41,010 bases of DNA from Lachnospiraceae bacterium (GCA_017938485.1 JAGBBM010000091.1:1-41010); one strand, 5' to 3'; numbered from the stretch's first letter, positions 1 to 7,901 are shown. The notes: generated by a model from the sequence alone, not told the origin. Made by a program: numbers and translations.

Positions 1-1
1 G

Positions 2-307
2 ACTGCGGATGTAGTCATATCTGCAGATAGAACTGCAGTGACATATGTTAAGTACACGGATGAGATACCTAAGGTTCCGTTTCTTTTTGAAAATCCATCA
101 GTTGAGCAGATGTACGACTTCATCGAATCAAGATGTATGCCAAAGCAACGTACGCAGCTGCAGGATTATTTAGATGAGCTGGAACTGGAAGAGTATAATC
201 CTTGGGACATAGTAAAACGAACTCATGGTGTGATGTGGGAGGACTTTTTATGGTTTAAGTTCCCGGATGAAAATGTATCGTGGGATGAGGTGAAAGTTCG
301 TGATTAA
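2..307 (+). CDS. Partial CDS, partner of HipA-like kinase (3' end only)
   Basis: The frame is open from the left edge of the window, so the true start lies upstream; a GTG at 38 is an internal possibility. About 101 residues are visible. They end in a Trp/Asp-rich stretch (WEDFLWFKF, then SWDEVKVRD). The stop overlaps the GTG start of the HipA-like kinase gene by 8 bases, so the two are translationally coupled. From memory, similar small proteins with a PW/DP-D-I-V...T-G...ED-WF pattern precede HipA-like kinases in Firmicutes. The role (antitoxin, adaptor or separated N-terminal kinase subdomain) is not established here. Confidence 0.6.
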   Translation, partial: TADVVISADRTAVTYVKYTDEIPKVPFLFENPSVEQMYDFIESRCMPKQRTQLQDYLDELELEEYNPWDIVKRTHGVMWEDFLWFKFPDENVSWDEVKVRD

Positions 308-1097
308 AGAATATAATATTGAGGAAATCTATCGAAGACAAATAGGCTATGGAAGTCTTGGTATGACCAATAAGTTTTTTAAAGATAATTATTGGTATAA
401 GCAGAACAATAAGGGATATGAGGGAAAGAGCGAGTATTTAGTTACCAAGATTCTTGATAATTCTGACATTGGTAATTATGCATCCTATGAAGAGTGTATA
501 ATTAATGGTGTGCCAGGGTGCAGGAGTAAGAATTTTCTTAATGAGGGAGAAAGTTTAATTACGCTATCCAGATTGTATAATCTTACGTATGGTGGCGATT
601 TAAAAAATAAAATCAACTCTTATGTACTGTTATCCGATAGAATCGAGTATGTAATGGATTTTGTTAATGAATTTACAGGACTTGATATACATAATTATTT
701 GGGCAAAGTATTAAAGATAGACATGCTTACTTATGATGTTGATAGACATTTTAATAATCTGGCCATAATTAAGACTAATGATGGATACAAAGAGGCACCT
801 CTATTTGATTATGGAGCTTCATATTTCAGCATGCAGCATGTATTTACTGATAATATGAGCTTGGCCGAAAAAATAAAGAAAATGACACCGCAGCCGTTTT
901 CGGCATCCTTTGAAGAACAGGCAATGTATTTTCAAGATGTGGAAATATCATTAGATTATGATGGTATTACCAGAGCTATCAAAAATGAATCATCCGAGCT
1001 TCAGGAGATAATATTGTTTAATCTTGATAGATATAAGTTTATGTTTAATGATAAAAAAATAGTTCGTGAGCTTGATGCTATAGATATTGAAAGATAA
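300..1097 (+). CDS. HipA-like Ser/Thr kinase domain protein
   Basis: This 265-residue protein carries the C-terminal catalytic signature of the HipA/CtkA kinase superfamily. The catalytic loop is D-V-D-R-H-F-N-N at residues 146-153 (putative catalytic Asp148 and metal-binding Asn153). It is followed by APLFDYGAS at 166-174, where Asp170 occupies the DFG-like Asp position. E45 and K50 (SEYLVTK) are candidates for the nucleotide-binding pair. It is much shorter than E. coli HipA (about 440 residues) and lacks its N-terminal subdomain, which may be supplied by the preceding gene. The start is GTG at 300, overlapping the upstream stop, and a terminator follows directly. HipA phosphorylates a tRNA synthetase to cause growth arrest; the substrate here is unknown. 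It may instead be a phage-defence or signalling kinase. Confidence 0.72.
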   Translation: MIKEYNIEEIYRRQIGYGSLGMTNKFFKDNYWYKQNNKGYEGKSEYLVTKILDNSDIGNYASYEECIINGVPGCRSKNFLNEGESLITLSRLYNLTYGGDLKNKINSYVLLSDRIEYVMDFVNEFTGLDIHNYLGKVLKIDMLTYDVDRHFNNLAIIKTNDGYKEAPLFDYGASYFSMQHVFTDNMSLAEKIKKMTPQPFSASFEEQAMYFQDVEISLDYDGITRAIKNESSELQEIILFNLDRYKFMFNDKKIVRELDAIDIER

Positions 1098-1106
1098 TTT
1101 TTATAG

Positions 1107-1138
1107 TCCCGGTAGAAATACCGGGATTATTTTTTTTA
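1107..1138 (+). terminator. Rho-independent terminator after HipA-like gene
   Basis: CCCGGTA at 1108-1114 pairs perfectly with TACCGGG at 1119-1125 around a GAAA tetraloop. A T-rich tract with a run of T follows. It lies 10 bases after the HipA-like stop codon. Confidence 0.9.
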
Positions 1139-1241
1139 TTTATGATGATACGCAAGGCGATTTTCTTATTCGGTTGGTTCGCCGTTTAGGTGGAGTCTGA
1201 AGAACAGGATGAGCCGAGAAGTGAAAAAAAGTAGCAAGCAT

Positions 1242-1304
1242 GGGTTTTATGTTCATTGTGTAAAACACAACGAACAAAAACCCCTCTTGTTGGGGAGACC
1301 CCAA
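1242..1304. repeat. Tandem large hairpins, mobilisation-region-like non-coding DNA
   Basis: GGGTTTT (1242-1248) pairs with AAAACCC (1277-1283). Inside it, GTTCATTGTGT (1251-1261) pairs with ACACAACGAAC (1265-1275) with one mismatch, giving a stem of about 19 bp around an AAA loop. Immediately after, TTGGGG (1290-1295) pairs with CCCCAA (1299-1304) around AGA. No convincing gene was found between 1141 and 1320. The text, including the downstream run of C, resembles DNA next to relaxase genes and oriT in clostridial mobilisable elements. That likeness is from memory and no relaxase gene is present, so a decayed element is an inference. Confidence 0.4.
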
Positions 1305-1412
1305 GCCCCCTGCGTTAATTAAAAAAAGTTAAGATTTAAATAAAAAAATACAAACCACCCGATAAAAAGTGATTTGTACATTTGCATTTTTTTATAATGT
1401 TTATAAAATAAT

Positions 1413-1446
1413 AAGTACCAGCTGCAATTGGTATAGGCTGGTACTT
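1413..1446. repeat. Perfect 10-bp inverted repeat
   Basis: AAGTACCAGC (1413-1422) is perfectly complementary to GCTGGTACTT (1437-1446) across a 14-nt spacer. It lies in DNA with no recognisable gene and has no T tract, so it is not a simple terminator. It could be a protein-binding site or part of a longer folded transcript. Confidence 0.6.
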
Positions 1447-1499
1447 GTTCATTGATAACTAAATAGGTCACAGCAGTACATGAATCACTCCTAGCACAC

Positions 1500-1582
1500 G
1501 CTAATTCCTATTTAATATTAAGTTGTGTTAGAAATATAACACACATAATATTTTTTTACAAATCTATAAATAGGAGCGTAGC
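1500..1582. repeat. Nested inverted repeats in non-coding DNA
   Basis: GCTA (1500-1503) plus CCTATTTA (1507-1514) pair with TAAATAGG (1567-1574) plus TAGC (1579-1582). They enclose a second hairpin, TGTGTTA (1524-1530) with TAACACA (1537-1543). A T run at 1551-1557 follows the inner hairpin, so it could act as a terminator. The alternative structures look switch-like, but no riboswitch class is recognised. Confidence 0.45.
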
Positions 1583-1619
1583 ACAAATTCTAACGTGTAA
1601 GATGCGGTAATGGAGGTTA

Positions 1620-1762
1620 TGGGGCCACTGAAAAAATTAGTGGGTTGACTGAGAAAGAACCATATTTAGAGGATAATGATACTTCCGGTGGAAAACAGCA
1701 CCGGCGGCTGGGATGCCGATGTCGGGTGACATATGTCTCAGGGAGGGATGAACCTGGGAGCT
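1620..1762 (+). ncRNA. Candidate GC-rich structured RNA upstream of ISLre2-type transposase
   Basis: This block is clearly richer in G and C than the surrounding DNA and can fold into successive hairpins: CCACT/AGTGG (1625-1629 with 1639-1643), CCGGTG/CACCGG (1685-1690 with 1699-1704), CGGC/GCCG (1705-1708 with 1715-1718), TGTC/GACA (1720-1723 with 1728-1731), and CTCAGG/CCTGGG with a wobble pair (1737-1742 with 1753-1758). One frame stays open for about 57 codons here but has no start or ribosome binding site, so decayed coding DNA is the alternative. I do not recognise a named RNA family. The block lies just outside the left inverted repeat proposed for the IS. Confidence 0.35.
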
Positions 1763-1842
1763 GCGATGGACTATAATTAAAATTCCGACTTCTGTAAAAA
1801 ATTTCATACTATAATATAGAGTATATTTACAGGAGGATAAAT

Positions 1843-3252
1843 ATGATTGAGGTAAAAGAGCTATTAGAGATAAGTTTTGAGGAATTGGAAAAAAAGATTT
1901 TTTCGTTTATTTGTGATATGGGGAAAGAGATTACCATATATCTTTTGCAACAATTAGATGAACACCTTATGAAGAATAGAGACAGAAAAAGATATATCTC
2001 AAAGCAGACTAGGATGGTAACCATTAAGACGGTATACGGAGAGGTAGAGTATGCCAGAAGAATGTATTATGATCGTGAAGAACAAAGATATGTTTATTTA
2101 TTGGATGATAATATGCAGATGGAACGTATTGGAAGTATCTCATCTAATTTGGCAAAGAGAATAGCTGAAGCATCTATTGATATGTCGTATAGAAAGGCTG
2201 CATCCACCATATCAAAAACTACAGGACAGAGTATAAGCAGTCACGGAGCTTGGAATGTGGTTCAACAGATTGGAGATGTAATACAAGCCGAAGAAAAGGA
2301 ACTGCTTAGAGATATGAAGAAAGATGAAACTTCCGGAACAGAGGAAGCAAAGGTTATATTCATGGAGGCAGATGGGGTGCATCTGCATATTCAGAAGGAT
2401 AAGAAGAAAGCACCATCAAAGGAACTTAAGCTATCAACCATATATGATGGCTGGGTATGTGATGGAAAGAGACTACATAACAAGAAGGTATTTGCCGGTA
2501 TGGAAAAGGCAGATATATTTAATCAGAAAACAGAAGCTCTGATTCAGAGCGTTTATGATACATCCGTAACGGAATTAAGAGTTGTTAATGGGGATGGAGC
2601 ATCCTGGATAAAGAACACATATGAGCCAGACAGAATATTTCAGTTAGACCGTTTCCACATTAAACAAGAAATAACAAGATGCATAAGTAATAAGCACATT
2701 CAGAGAATGATATTCGAGAGGTTACATGATAATAAGATTGATGAGATGTTGGAGGTTATTAAAACATATATAAATAGCATCGATGATGGAACCAATGAGT
2801 CAGATGTGAAAAAAGCAAAAAACTTATTTAACTATTTGTTTAATAATTATGATGGCTTATTGCCATGGCAGTTACAGGCAGGCATAGTTCCTGAAGCTCC
2901 TGAAGGAATAACATATAAGAATATGGGAGTTCAGGAAAATCAGAACTGTAGCCTCGTGTGTATGAGGATGAAAGGTCGTAAGATGAGATGGAGTATTAAC
3001 GGAGCCAATAACCTGGCAAAGTTAATATATATGAAAGAAAATGGAGATTTAGACAGAATTATTGAGAAGGCAGACGGTAAGATACTGATACCAGACGAGA
3101 TAGATTTAAGCATGGATAAAGTACTTAGTGCCGATAAGATAAAAGAAAAGGTTGGAAAAGGAAATAAGTGGATGGAACTTATACAGGCAACTATGCCAAT
3201 GATTAAGTATAATGGTCCATACGCTGATTTGTTACGCAGTTTGGAAAGATAA
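1843..3252 (+). CDS. ISLre2 family (UPF0236) transposase
   Basis: A 469-residue protein of the length expected for ISLre2 transposases. It has a charged N-terminal region that probably binds DNA (residues 45-75, ending in the VKTVYGEVEY-like strand typical of the family). A DDE-type core follows: VIFMEADGVH at 171-180 (Asp177), VVNGDGASWIK at 247-257 (Asp251), then LDRFHIKQ at 268-275. The start is fixed by AGGAGG at 1831-1836, six bases before the ATG. The gene looks intact, with no internal stop. Its cut-and-paste or copying mode is not evident from the sequence. Confidence 0.92.
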   Translation: MIEVKELLEISFEELEKKIFSFICDMGKEITIYLLQQLDEHLMKNRDRKRYISKQTRMVTIKTVYGEVEYARRMYYDREEQRYVYLLDDNMQMERIGSISSNLAKRIAEASIDMSYRKAASTISKTTGQSISSHGAWNVVQQIGDVIQAEEKELLRDMKKDETSGTEEAKVIFMEADGVHLHIQKDKKKAPSKELKLSTIYDGWVCDGKRLHNKKVFAGMEKADIFNQKTEALIQSVYDTSVTELRVVNGDGASWIKNTYEPDRIFQLDRFHIKQEITRCISNKHIQRMIFERLHDNKIDEMLEVIKTYINSIDDGTNESDVKKAKNLFNYLFNNYDGLLPWQLQAGIVPEAPEGITYKNMGVQENQNCSLVCMRMKGRKMRWSINGANNLAKLIYMKENGDLDRIIEKADGKILIPDEIDLSMDKVLSADKIKEKVGKGNKWMELIQATMPMIKYNGPYADLLRSLER

Positions 3253-3283
3253 TTATACACATGTGAAATACAACCGTGTATAA
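3253..3283 (+). terminator. Hairpin after transposase
   Basis: TTATACAC (3253-3260) is perfectly complementary to GTGTATAA (3276-3283) with a 15-nt loop, directly after the transposase stop. It lacks a long T tract, so terminator strength is uncertain. Confidence 0.45.
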
Positions 3284-3319
3284 TATTGATTATAGATAGC
3301 TCTAAATTATAGAAGGAAA

Positions 3320-3338
3320 TACCACCCACAAAGTGGTA
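3320..3338. promoter_or_regulatory. Inverted repeat upstream of HEPN-NACHT promoter, operator candidate
   Basis: TACCAC (3320-3325) is a perfect inverted repeat of GTGGTA (3333-3338) with a 7-nt spacer. It lies 26 bases upstream of the -35 box of the HEPN-NACHT operon and touches the right end of the proposed IS repeat. It could bind one of the WYL regulators encoded in the operon, or it could be a leftover terminator stem. No functional evidence is available. Confidence 0.3.
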
Positions 3339-3363
3339 ACACATTCATGGGTAAGTAGTGATG

Positions 3364-3393
3364 TTGACGGTAATAAATATAAAATGATATAAT
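3364..3393 (+). promoter_or_regulatory. Sigma-A type promoter of HEPN-NACHT operon
   Basis: TTGACG (3364-3369) and TATAAT (3388-3393) are separated by 18 bases. They lie 49 bases upstream of the ATG, between the IS and the first gene of the operon. The operon therefore appears to be transcribed independently of the IS. Confidence 0.7.
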
Positions 3394-3441
3394 TGTTTAA
3401 ATAGACACTAGAAATGAACAAAGTATAAGGAGACTCTAAGG

Positions 3442-5298
3442 ATGAATACGAAAAAGATTAAGGTAAAAGCAGAGGAATTAAACAGAAAATTGAGAAATAG
3501 CTGGATATGGAAACCTCTTAGTGGTTGGTTTAAAAAATGTAACGGAGAGATAACTGATGAAATGATAGAGTTATACGTGTACGTGCTTGATGAAGATGGA
3601 CCAGATGAATTCAGTGCCTTAGGTCAAAAATATCAAAATCTAATTGATATCACAGATTTACATTTGAGTGAATATAAAAGTGTTAACTACACGGTTGAGG
3701 CATTATTGAAGAAAATGCTATATATGATAGATTATAATGCTCTTGAAAATTATAGAGCAGAACAGCATAACGGACTTAAATCACTATTAAAGCCTGTTCA
3801 GCTTGTTGATAAAAGTTTTTATACGAGAAGTGAAAAAACGGGAAAAGAAGCAATCTTTGAATCAGTTGTTAATTATCGGAATACAATAGCACATGATGCA
3901 AAAATAAATCAGCCACAAACTATATCTGAGATAATCTGGAAATCTCTTTTCACAGAATTATGGGCAGTGAAGATACATCAAGATGCTTTACGGAATAAGC
4001 TGAGCGAAAAGATAACAAATCGCTCAGATGAGTATGAGGCAGTTGTTGCAAAGTATATAGAAGTATCTATAAATAAATATGAGGAGGATAACTTTAAATA
4101 TGTTCAAATAGAGTATGAAAACACTCAAAATCCAAACGAGAATGACGGAAATATAGGTGATATAATCAAGGGAACCGCAGATACAATAATGACTCAAATT
4201 AATTTTGCTGAAACACCAAGCGTTAAGTTGATAGCTGAAGCGGGAATGGGAAAAACAAAGATGCTTGAGTATATCAATTATATTCTTATGAAAGACATAA
4301 AAGAGGGCAAAGACATAAAAGAGGGCAAAGACATAAAAGAGGGCAAACCTGAAGTTTTGCCAATTATAATATATTGCAATGATGTTTACGGAGATTTGAA
4401 AGATTCTACATATTTATTCAAAGATGTAATTATTAAAAAAATTAATAAATTTTTAGAAGAATATAAACCAGAGTATATATACGAGGAAGATAAGATATTA
4501 GAATATTTGGTTAATAAGTATCAGGTTATTTTTTTAATTGATGGTCTTAATGAAATAATAAAAAACACAATGAAGAAAACCCTATTTATTACAAAACTTA
4601 ATGATTATAGAATGAGTGATTCTGAAGGTAAGAATTGCTATTATCTCATGACAGAACGATATTCTAGGGGTGCTGTAACTGTAGACGATAAAATTCAGTA
4701 TTATAAATTATCAGAACTTACTGAGCTAATTAAAATGGAGTTTTTTAGAATAAATGGGGAAGAGACTTTTTTTGATAGGCTTAAAATTATAGCTAAAAGT
4801 TATAATCCAGAAGAACAAAGAACTTTTAATGAATTATTGTGTAAGCCATTTTATCTTTCTGTTTTTTGTAGCATGGCGGATGAGTTACGTGAAAAGGAGG
4901 ATAAGGAACTTCCAAAATCAAAATACGAACTAATGGATATGTTTGTTAAAGCGTTATTAAAAAGAGAACAGGCAAAAGGAGAAAGTGCAGCTGTTTTTGA
5001 ATGGATAAGACTTTATTTGAAAGAATTGGGCAAGAAACTAAAACCAAATAACAATTTTATTGATTTTGAAACCGTAGCTGCTACTTTAAAAAATGTAACA
5101 GTAGAAAATGGATTAAAATTTGAGTTTTATTCATCAGACAAAATTTTGCAACTGTTTGAACAGCTGGGATTTTTGTATCATGTAGATGATAGCATATATA
5201 TAAATGATATTTACGCAGAGTATATGAAACAGTTGAATGCAAAAAATGTCGCACAAGAATCCAGAGAGTTGGCTATAAAAGAATTGGAGTTAGATTAA
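3442..5298 (+). CDS. HEPN-NACHT STAND NTPase (candidate antiphage effector)
   Basis: A 618-residue protein. Residues 1-190 are helical and contain Y-R-N-T-I-A-H at 145-151, matching the R-[N/D]-x3-H catalytic motif of HEPN ribonucleases (Arg146, His151). A NACHT-type P-loop NTPase follows: Walker A A-E-A-G-M-G-K-T at 265-272, Walker B V-I-F-L-I-D-G-L-N-E at 362-371, and a sensor-like TERYSR near 404-409. A winged-helix-like segment ends the protein (FLYHVDDSIYINDIYAEY). Bacterial NACHT proteins are known antiphage sensors in which NTP-driven oligomerisation activates an N-terminal effector; RNA cleavage is inferred here from HEPN. The usual C-terminal sensor repeats are absent and may be on the next gene. 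The start is supported by AAGGAG at 3427-3432. The gene is notably AT-rich. Confidence 0.8.
   Translation: MNTKKIKVKAEELNRKLRNSWIWKPLSGWFKKCNGEITDEMIELYVYVLDEDGPDEFSALGQKYQNLIDITDLHLSEYKSVNYTVEALLKKMLYMIDYNALENYRAEQHNGLKSLLKPVQLVDKSFYTRSEKTGKEAIFESVVNYRNTIAHDAKINQPQTISEIIWKSLFTELWAVKIHQDALRNKLSEKITNRSDEYEAVVAKYIEVSINKYEEDNFKYVQIEYENTQNPNENDGNIGDIIKGTADTIMTQINFAETPSVKLIAEAGMGKTKMLEYINYILMKDIKEGKDIKEGKDIKEGKPEVLPIIIYCNDVYGDLKDSTYLFKDVIIKKINKFLEEYKPEYIYEEDKILEYLVNKYQVIFLIDGLNEIIKNTMKKTLFITKLNDYRMSDSEGKNCYYLMTERYSRGAVTVDDKIQYYKLSELTELIKMEFFRINGEETFFDRLKIIAKSYNPEEQRTFNELLCKPFYLSVFCSMADELREKEDKELPKSKYELMDMFVKALLKREQAKGESAAVFEWIRLYLKELGKKLKPNNNFIDFETVAATLKNVTVENGLKFEFYSSDKILQLFEQLGFLYHVDDSIYINDIYAEYMKQLNAKNVAQESRELAIKELELD
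4291..4344 (+). repeat. Three exact 18-bp tandem repeats inside NACHT gene
   Basis: The unit AAAGACATAAAAGAGGGC occurs three times without a mismatch (4291-4308, 4309-4326, 4327-4344). It encodes K-D-I-K-E-G three times at residues 284-301, between Walker A and Walker B. Because 18 is a multiple of 3, gain or loss of units keeps the frame and changes only the length of a charged surface loop. Confidence 0.95.
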
Positions 5299-5314
5299 AG
5301 GAGGAAATTAAGTT

Positions 5315-7876
5315 ATGAAAAATGTAATTCTTGGGTATTGTAAAGAAAACAATGTAGAAGATTTACATTTGTTTATTAGAGATATTACGCTTAATTTCAC
5401 AGATTTTGATGCAGTTTTAATAGTGTTAAGATTTGTTATAAAATCTAATCTTTTTTTAGGGTGCAAAGAATATATAAAAATAAAAAATGTATATGCTCTT
5501 TGGGGTGATGAAAATAAAACAATTCTAAAGGAAAAGATATTTGATATAGCAGATAACACAATTCGCACTAAAATTGATGAGAGTCTTAAATCGAATGAAT
5601 TTAATAAAGTATGTGATGCAATTATTGCATTATATACTATTGGAGAGTTTGATGGGTGTAAAGATTTTTTCTTGAAAAACCAAAATGTGGGAAAGTATAT
5701 TTATAAGGTTGTACATGAGTGTGAATTTGACTCATTTTTAGCGGAATATGTATATGATGTGATTTTGTTTGTTTTTAGTGCATCCAAGGAATTAGATGAT
5801 TATTATAGTGGAAAATGCATACGTGCGATAAAATTGAATAATCAAAGTATAGGGCTGTTTTGGAGTAAAAAGAAAGAACATATACTTGAATTATTAAAAT
5901 GGTATTTTGAAAAAGAAAAATATATATCTTTACATGCATTGATAAAAATTCTCGAAGGTGCAACTGTTATTGATGGACCAGACATGTATAAAACTTATGA
6001 GTATCTTGATGTGAGTAAAGAGGAGTTCTTGGAAAAAACATTTAGTAATGCTACAGTTAGAGCGTTAGATTTTTATTTTATCGCGAAATACAAACAAGAA
6101 ATCCCATCATTAGATGAACTTAAGCATATACTTGAGTTGAATAGTTCTTCTAGTGTGTTTTGCGTTGTCCACCAATGTCTTTTAAAGATTAGGGAAGTTG
6201 GTGGTATTGATGCAAATATAGAAGAAATATTAACTTTCATTAAAAATAAAATCAAGGCTGGTGAATTATACTTTGATGCGACTGATGAATACATCGATGG
6301 TGGTATTGTAAACGGTATTTTAGATTATAATATACAAGATGTTTTTCAGATGTTGTGTAAAAAAGAGGGCGATGTAAAATCATTTTTATGGATGGTTTCA
6401 TACTTTAATTGTTTTCAAAATGGGAATTTACGATTGAATTACACCAAGATTAGGGTAGATAAAGTTCGTAAATCTGATTGGAAACAGGAGTATAATTATA
6501 TATGCAAACGATATGACAAGAAAAGCGATATAATATATATTGTTATGAATACATATCTACGCTTTTTTGTTAATTTGGAAGAGTTATTAATAAATTATCT
6601 CGATAATTTAAGGGAATTTTGGTTTTTAGGACAAATTACCACTCGTGGGGATATAAATTTTTTAAGAGCTTCTAAAGATTATGAATTGGATAAAAAATAT
6701 ACAATTAAAATATATGAATCACAAAATGATATAAAAGAAAAACCTGAAGAGATGCGAGAAGTTAGGTTCAGAATTGCAAGTGTGGATTTTAATAGTAATA
6801 TTATATATGCGAAGGATATTGAAACCATACCAGAAGCTTTTAGTGAGCATATATATAATAAAATTCATGCCTTATTGCTGTCAGGAGATATATTGTCAGC
6901 ATATTATTATTTGAAGAGTTTTGAAAAAACAGGTCATAACCTTTATTCGCATAATGAATATGTGAAAATAATAAGAAGGACATCTAAGAATCATAGTGTA
7001 ATATGTGATGTGTTTAAATATTGTGATGAAGAATATAGAAAATATTTACAGTATATTTACCTTAATTCTGACGTCAGAGGTTTTGTGCCTATAGAAAATG
7101 TATATGAGTGCTTTGAAATAGGAACGAGCTTTTTGGGGAACATAAATTTAAAAGATAACTTGTATTTTGAAAAAAGTGATTGCTATTTTATTTCACCTAA
7201 TTTTTGGAATCCATCCAGAAAATTGTTTTGGATTAAGAAAGAAAATTTATCAAAGGAATTCGCTTGCTTTATAAACGGACAGTTGAAAGATAAGCATGAT
7301 ATTAGAGTAATTTTTTATCCGAAACCTAGTGAAAAGGATCTAAGTTTAGAACTTGATAAGGTGAATTTGCATTGCAAGGAAGAGGTGCTTGATTTACCAT
7401 CCGCTGCTAAGTTATTTTACACAAAAATATACAAAGGAAATACAGAGGGAAATAAAAAAAATATAATTATGAATTATATCAGAACATATAACAAGTGTGT
7501 AGAAAATGAAGTGATAGAGTATAGTGATGAATGGATAAAATTTTTCGAGATTTATTTAATGTACCTTTATTCTGAAATTTTTAATACTTATTGTAATTAT
7601 TCTCAAAATATACGTAAATGGATATGGTTTGATAATAGGTTAAATAAAACTAGCTACAATAAAAATAATTATTTTTTTATTCTACAAAATGAGTTGCTTG
7701 ATAGACTGAGAGTGAGCGAAGAACTTAAGCACTTTATTCAATCAGATATTAATTATATAAAAATAATGGACGCGTTAAAGGCTTTTGAAGAAATACGACC
7801 TATTGTATATGATATGACCATATTTAACCTATTATTTGATAGCAAAGAAGATTTTTTACATAGCTTTGATTATTAG
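5315..7876 (+). CDS. Large partner protein of HEPN-NACHT, unknown family
   Basis: An 853-residue protein I do not recognise. The first ~370 residues are mostly alternating hydrophobic and charged helices, consistent with an alpha-solenoid (HEAT/ARM-like) scaffold. The middle (about 415-520) looks richer in strands, perhaps OB-like (GQITTRGDINFLR, then VRFRIASVDFNSNIIYAKDI). A second strand-rich patch near 610-680 is followed by a helical C-terminus. No membrane segment, nuclease or protease motif was seen. It starts 16 bases after the NACHT stop behind AAAGGAGG (5297-5304), in a different frame, so it is a true separate gene. The inferred role is the sensor or repeat half of a split NACHT protein, recognising phage or nucleic acid. 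The base composition is very AT-rich, like the NACHT gene. Confidence 0.7.
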   Translation: MKNVILGYCKENNVEDLHLFIRDITLNFTDFDAVLIVLRFVIKSNLFLGCKEYIKIKNVYALWGDENKTILKEKIFDIADNTIRTKIDESLKSNEFNKVCDAIIALYTIGEFDGCKDFFLKNQNVGKYIYKVVHECEFDSFLAEYVYDVILFVFSASKELDDYYSGKCIRAIKLNNQSIGLFWSKKKEHILELLKWYFEKEKYISLHALIKILEGATVIDGPDMYKTYEYLDVSKEEFLEKTFSNATVRALDFYFIAKYKQEIPSLDELKHILELNSSSSVFCVVHQCLLKIREVGGIDANIEEILTFIKNKIKAGELYFDATDEYIDGGIVNGILDYNIQDVFQMLCKKEGDVKSFLWMVSYFNCFQNGNLRLNYTKIRVDKVRKSDWKQEYNYICKRYDKKSDIIYIVMNTYLRFFVNLEELLINYLDNLREFWFLGQITTRGDINFLRASKDYELDKKYTIKIYESQNDIKEKPEEMREVRFRIASVDFNSNIIYAKDIETIPEAFSEHIYNKIHALLLSGDILSAYYYLKSFEKTGHNLYSHNEYVKIIRRTSKNHSVICDVFKYCDEEYRKYLQYIYLNSDVRGFVPIENVYECFEIGTSFLGNINLKDNLYFEKSDCYFISPNFWNPSRKLFWIKKENLSKEFACFINGQLKDKHDIRVIFYPKPSEKDLSLELDKVNLHCKEEVLDLPSAAKLFYTKIYKGNTEGNKKNIIMNYIRTYNKCVENEVIEYSDEWIKFFEIYLMYLYSEIFNTYCNYSQNIRKWIWFDNRLNKTSYNKNNYFFILQNELLDRLRVSEELKHFIQSDINYIKIMDALKAFEEIRPIVYDMTIFNLLFDSKEDFLHSFDY

Positions 7877-7901
7877 AATAATCAACAAACGAGGATAAAT
7901 A

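Larger units (their letters stand above)
1801..3320 (+). mobile_element. ISLre2-type insertion sequence
   Basis: About 1.5 kb, matching the size expected of ISLre2 elements, with a single long transposase gene. Candidate terminal inverted repeats are 1801-1821 and 3300-3320, which match at 18 of 21 positions by eye. The cores are CTATAATATAGAG (1809-1821) and CTCTAAATTATAG (3300-3312). No direct target repeat was found when the flanking bases (1792-1800 versus 3321-3329) were compared, so either the insertion is old or the true ends differ slightly. The transposase promoter is weak: a TATAAT at 1810-1815 lies within the left repeat. Confidence 0.65.

Noticed and set aside
2940-3344. Minus-strand open frame opposite the transposase
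   Set aside because: It is a shadow of the transposase gene with no ribosome binding site and no recognisable protein features.
4291-4344. Short direct repeats as a possible CRISPR array
   Set aside because: The three 18-bp units are directly adjacent with no spacers and lie in frame within the NACHT coding region.
5290-5320. Frameshift splitting one long NACHT gene into two
   Set aside because: The second gene has its own strong ribosome binding site and ATG, and the first ends at a natural stop after a winged-helix-like segment.
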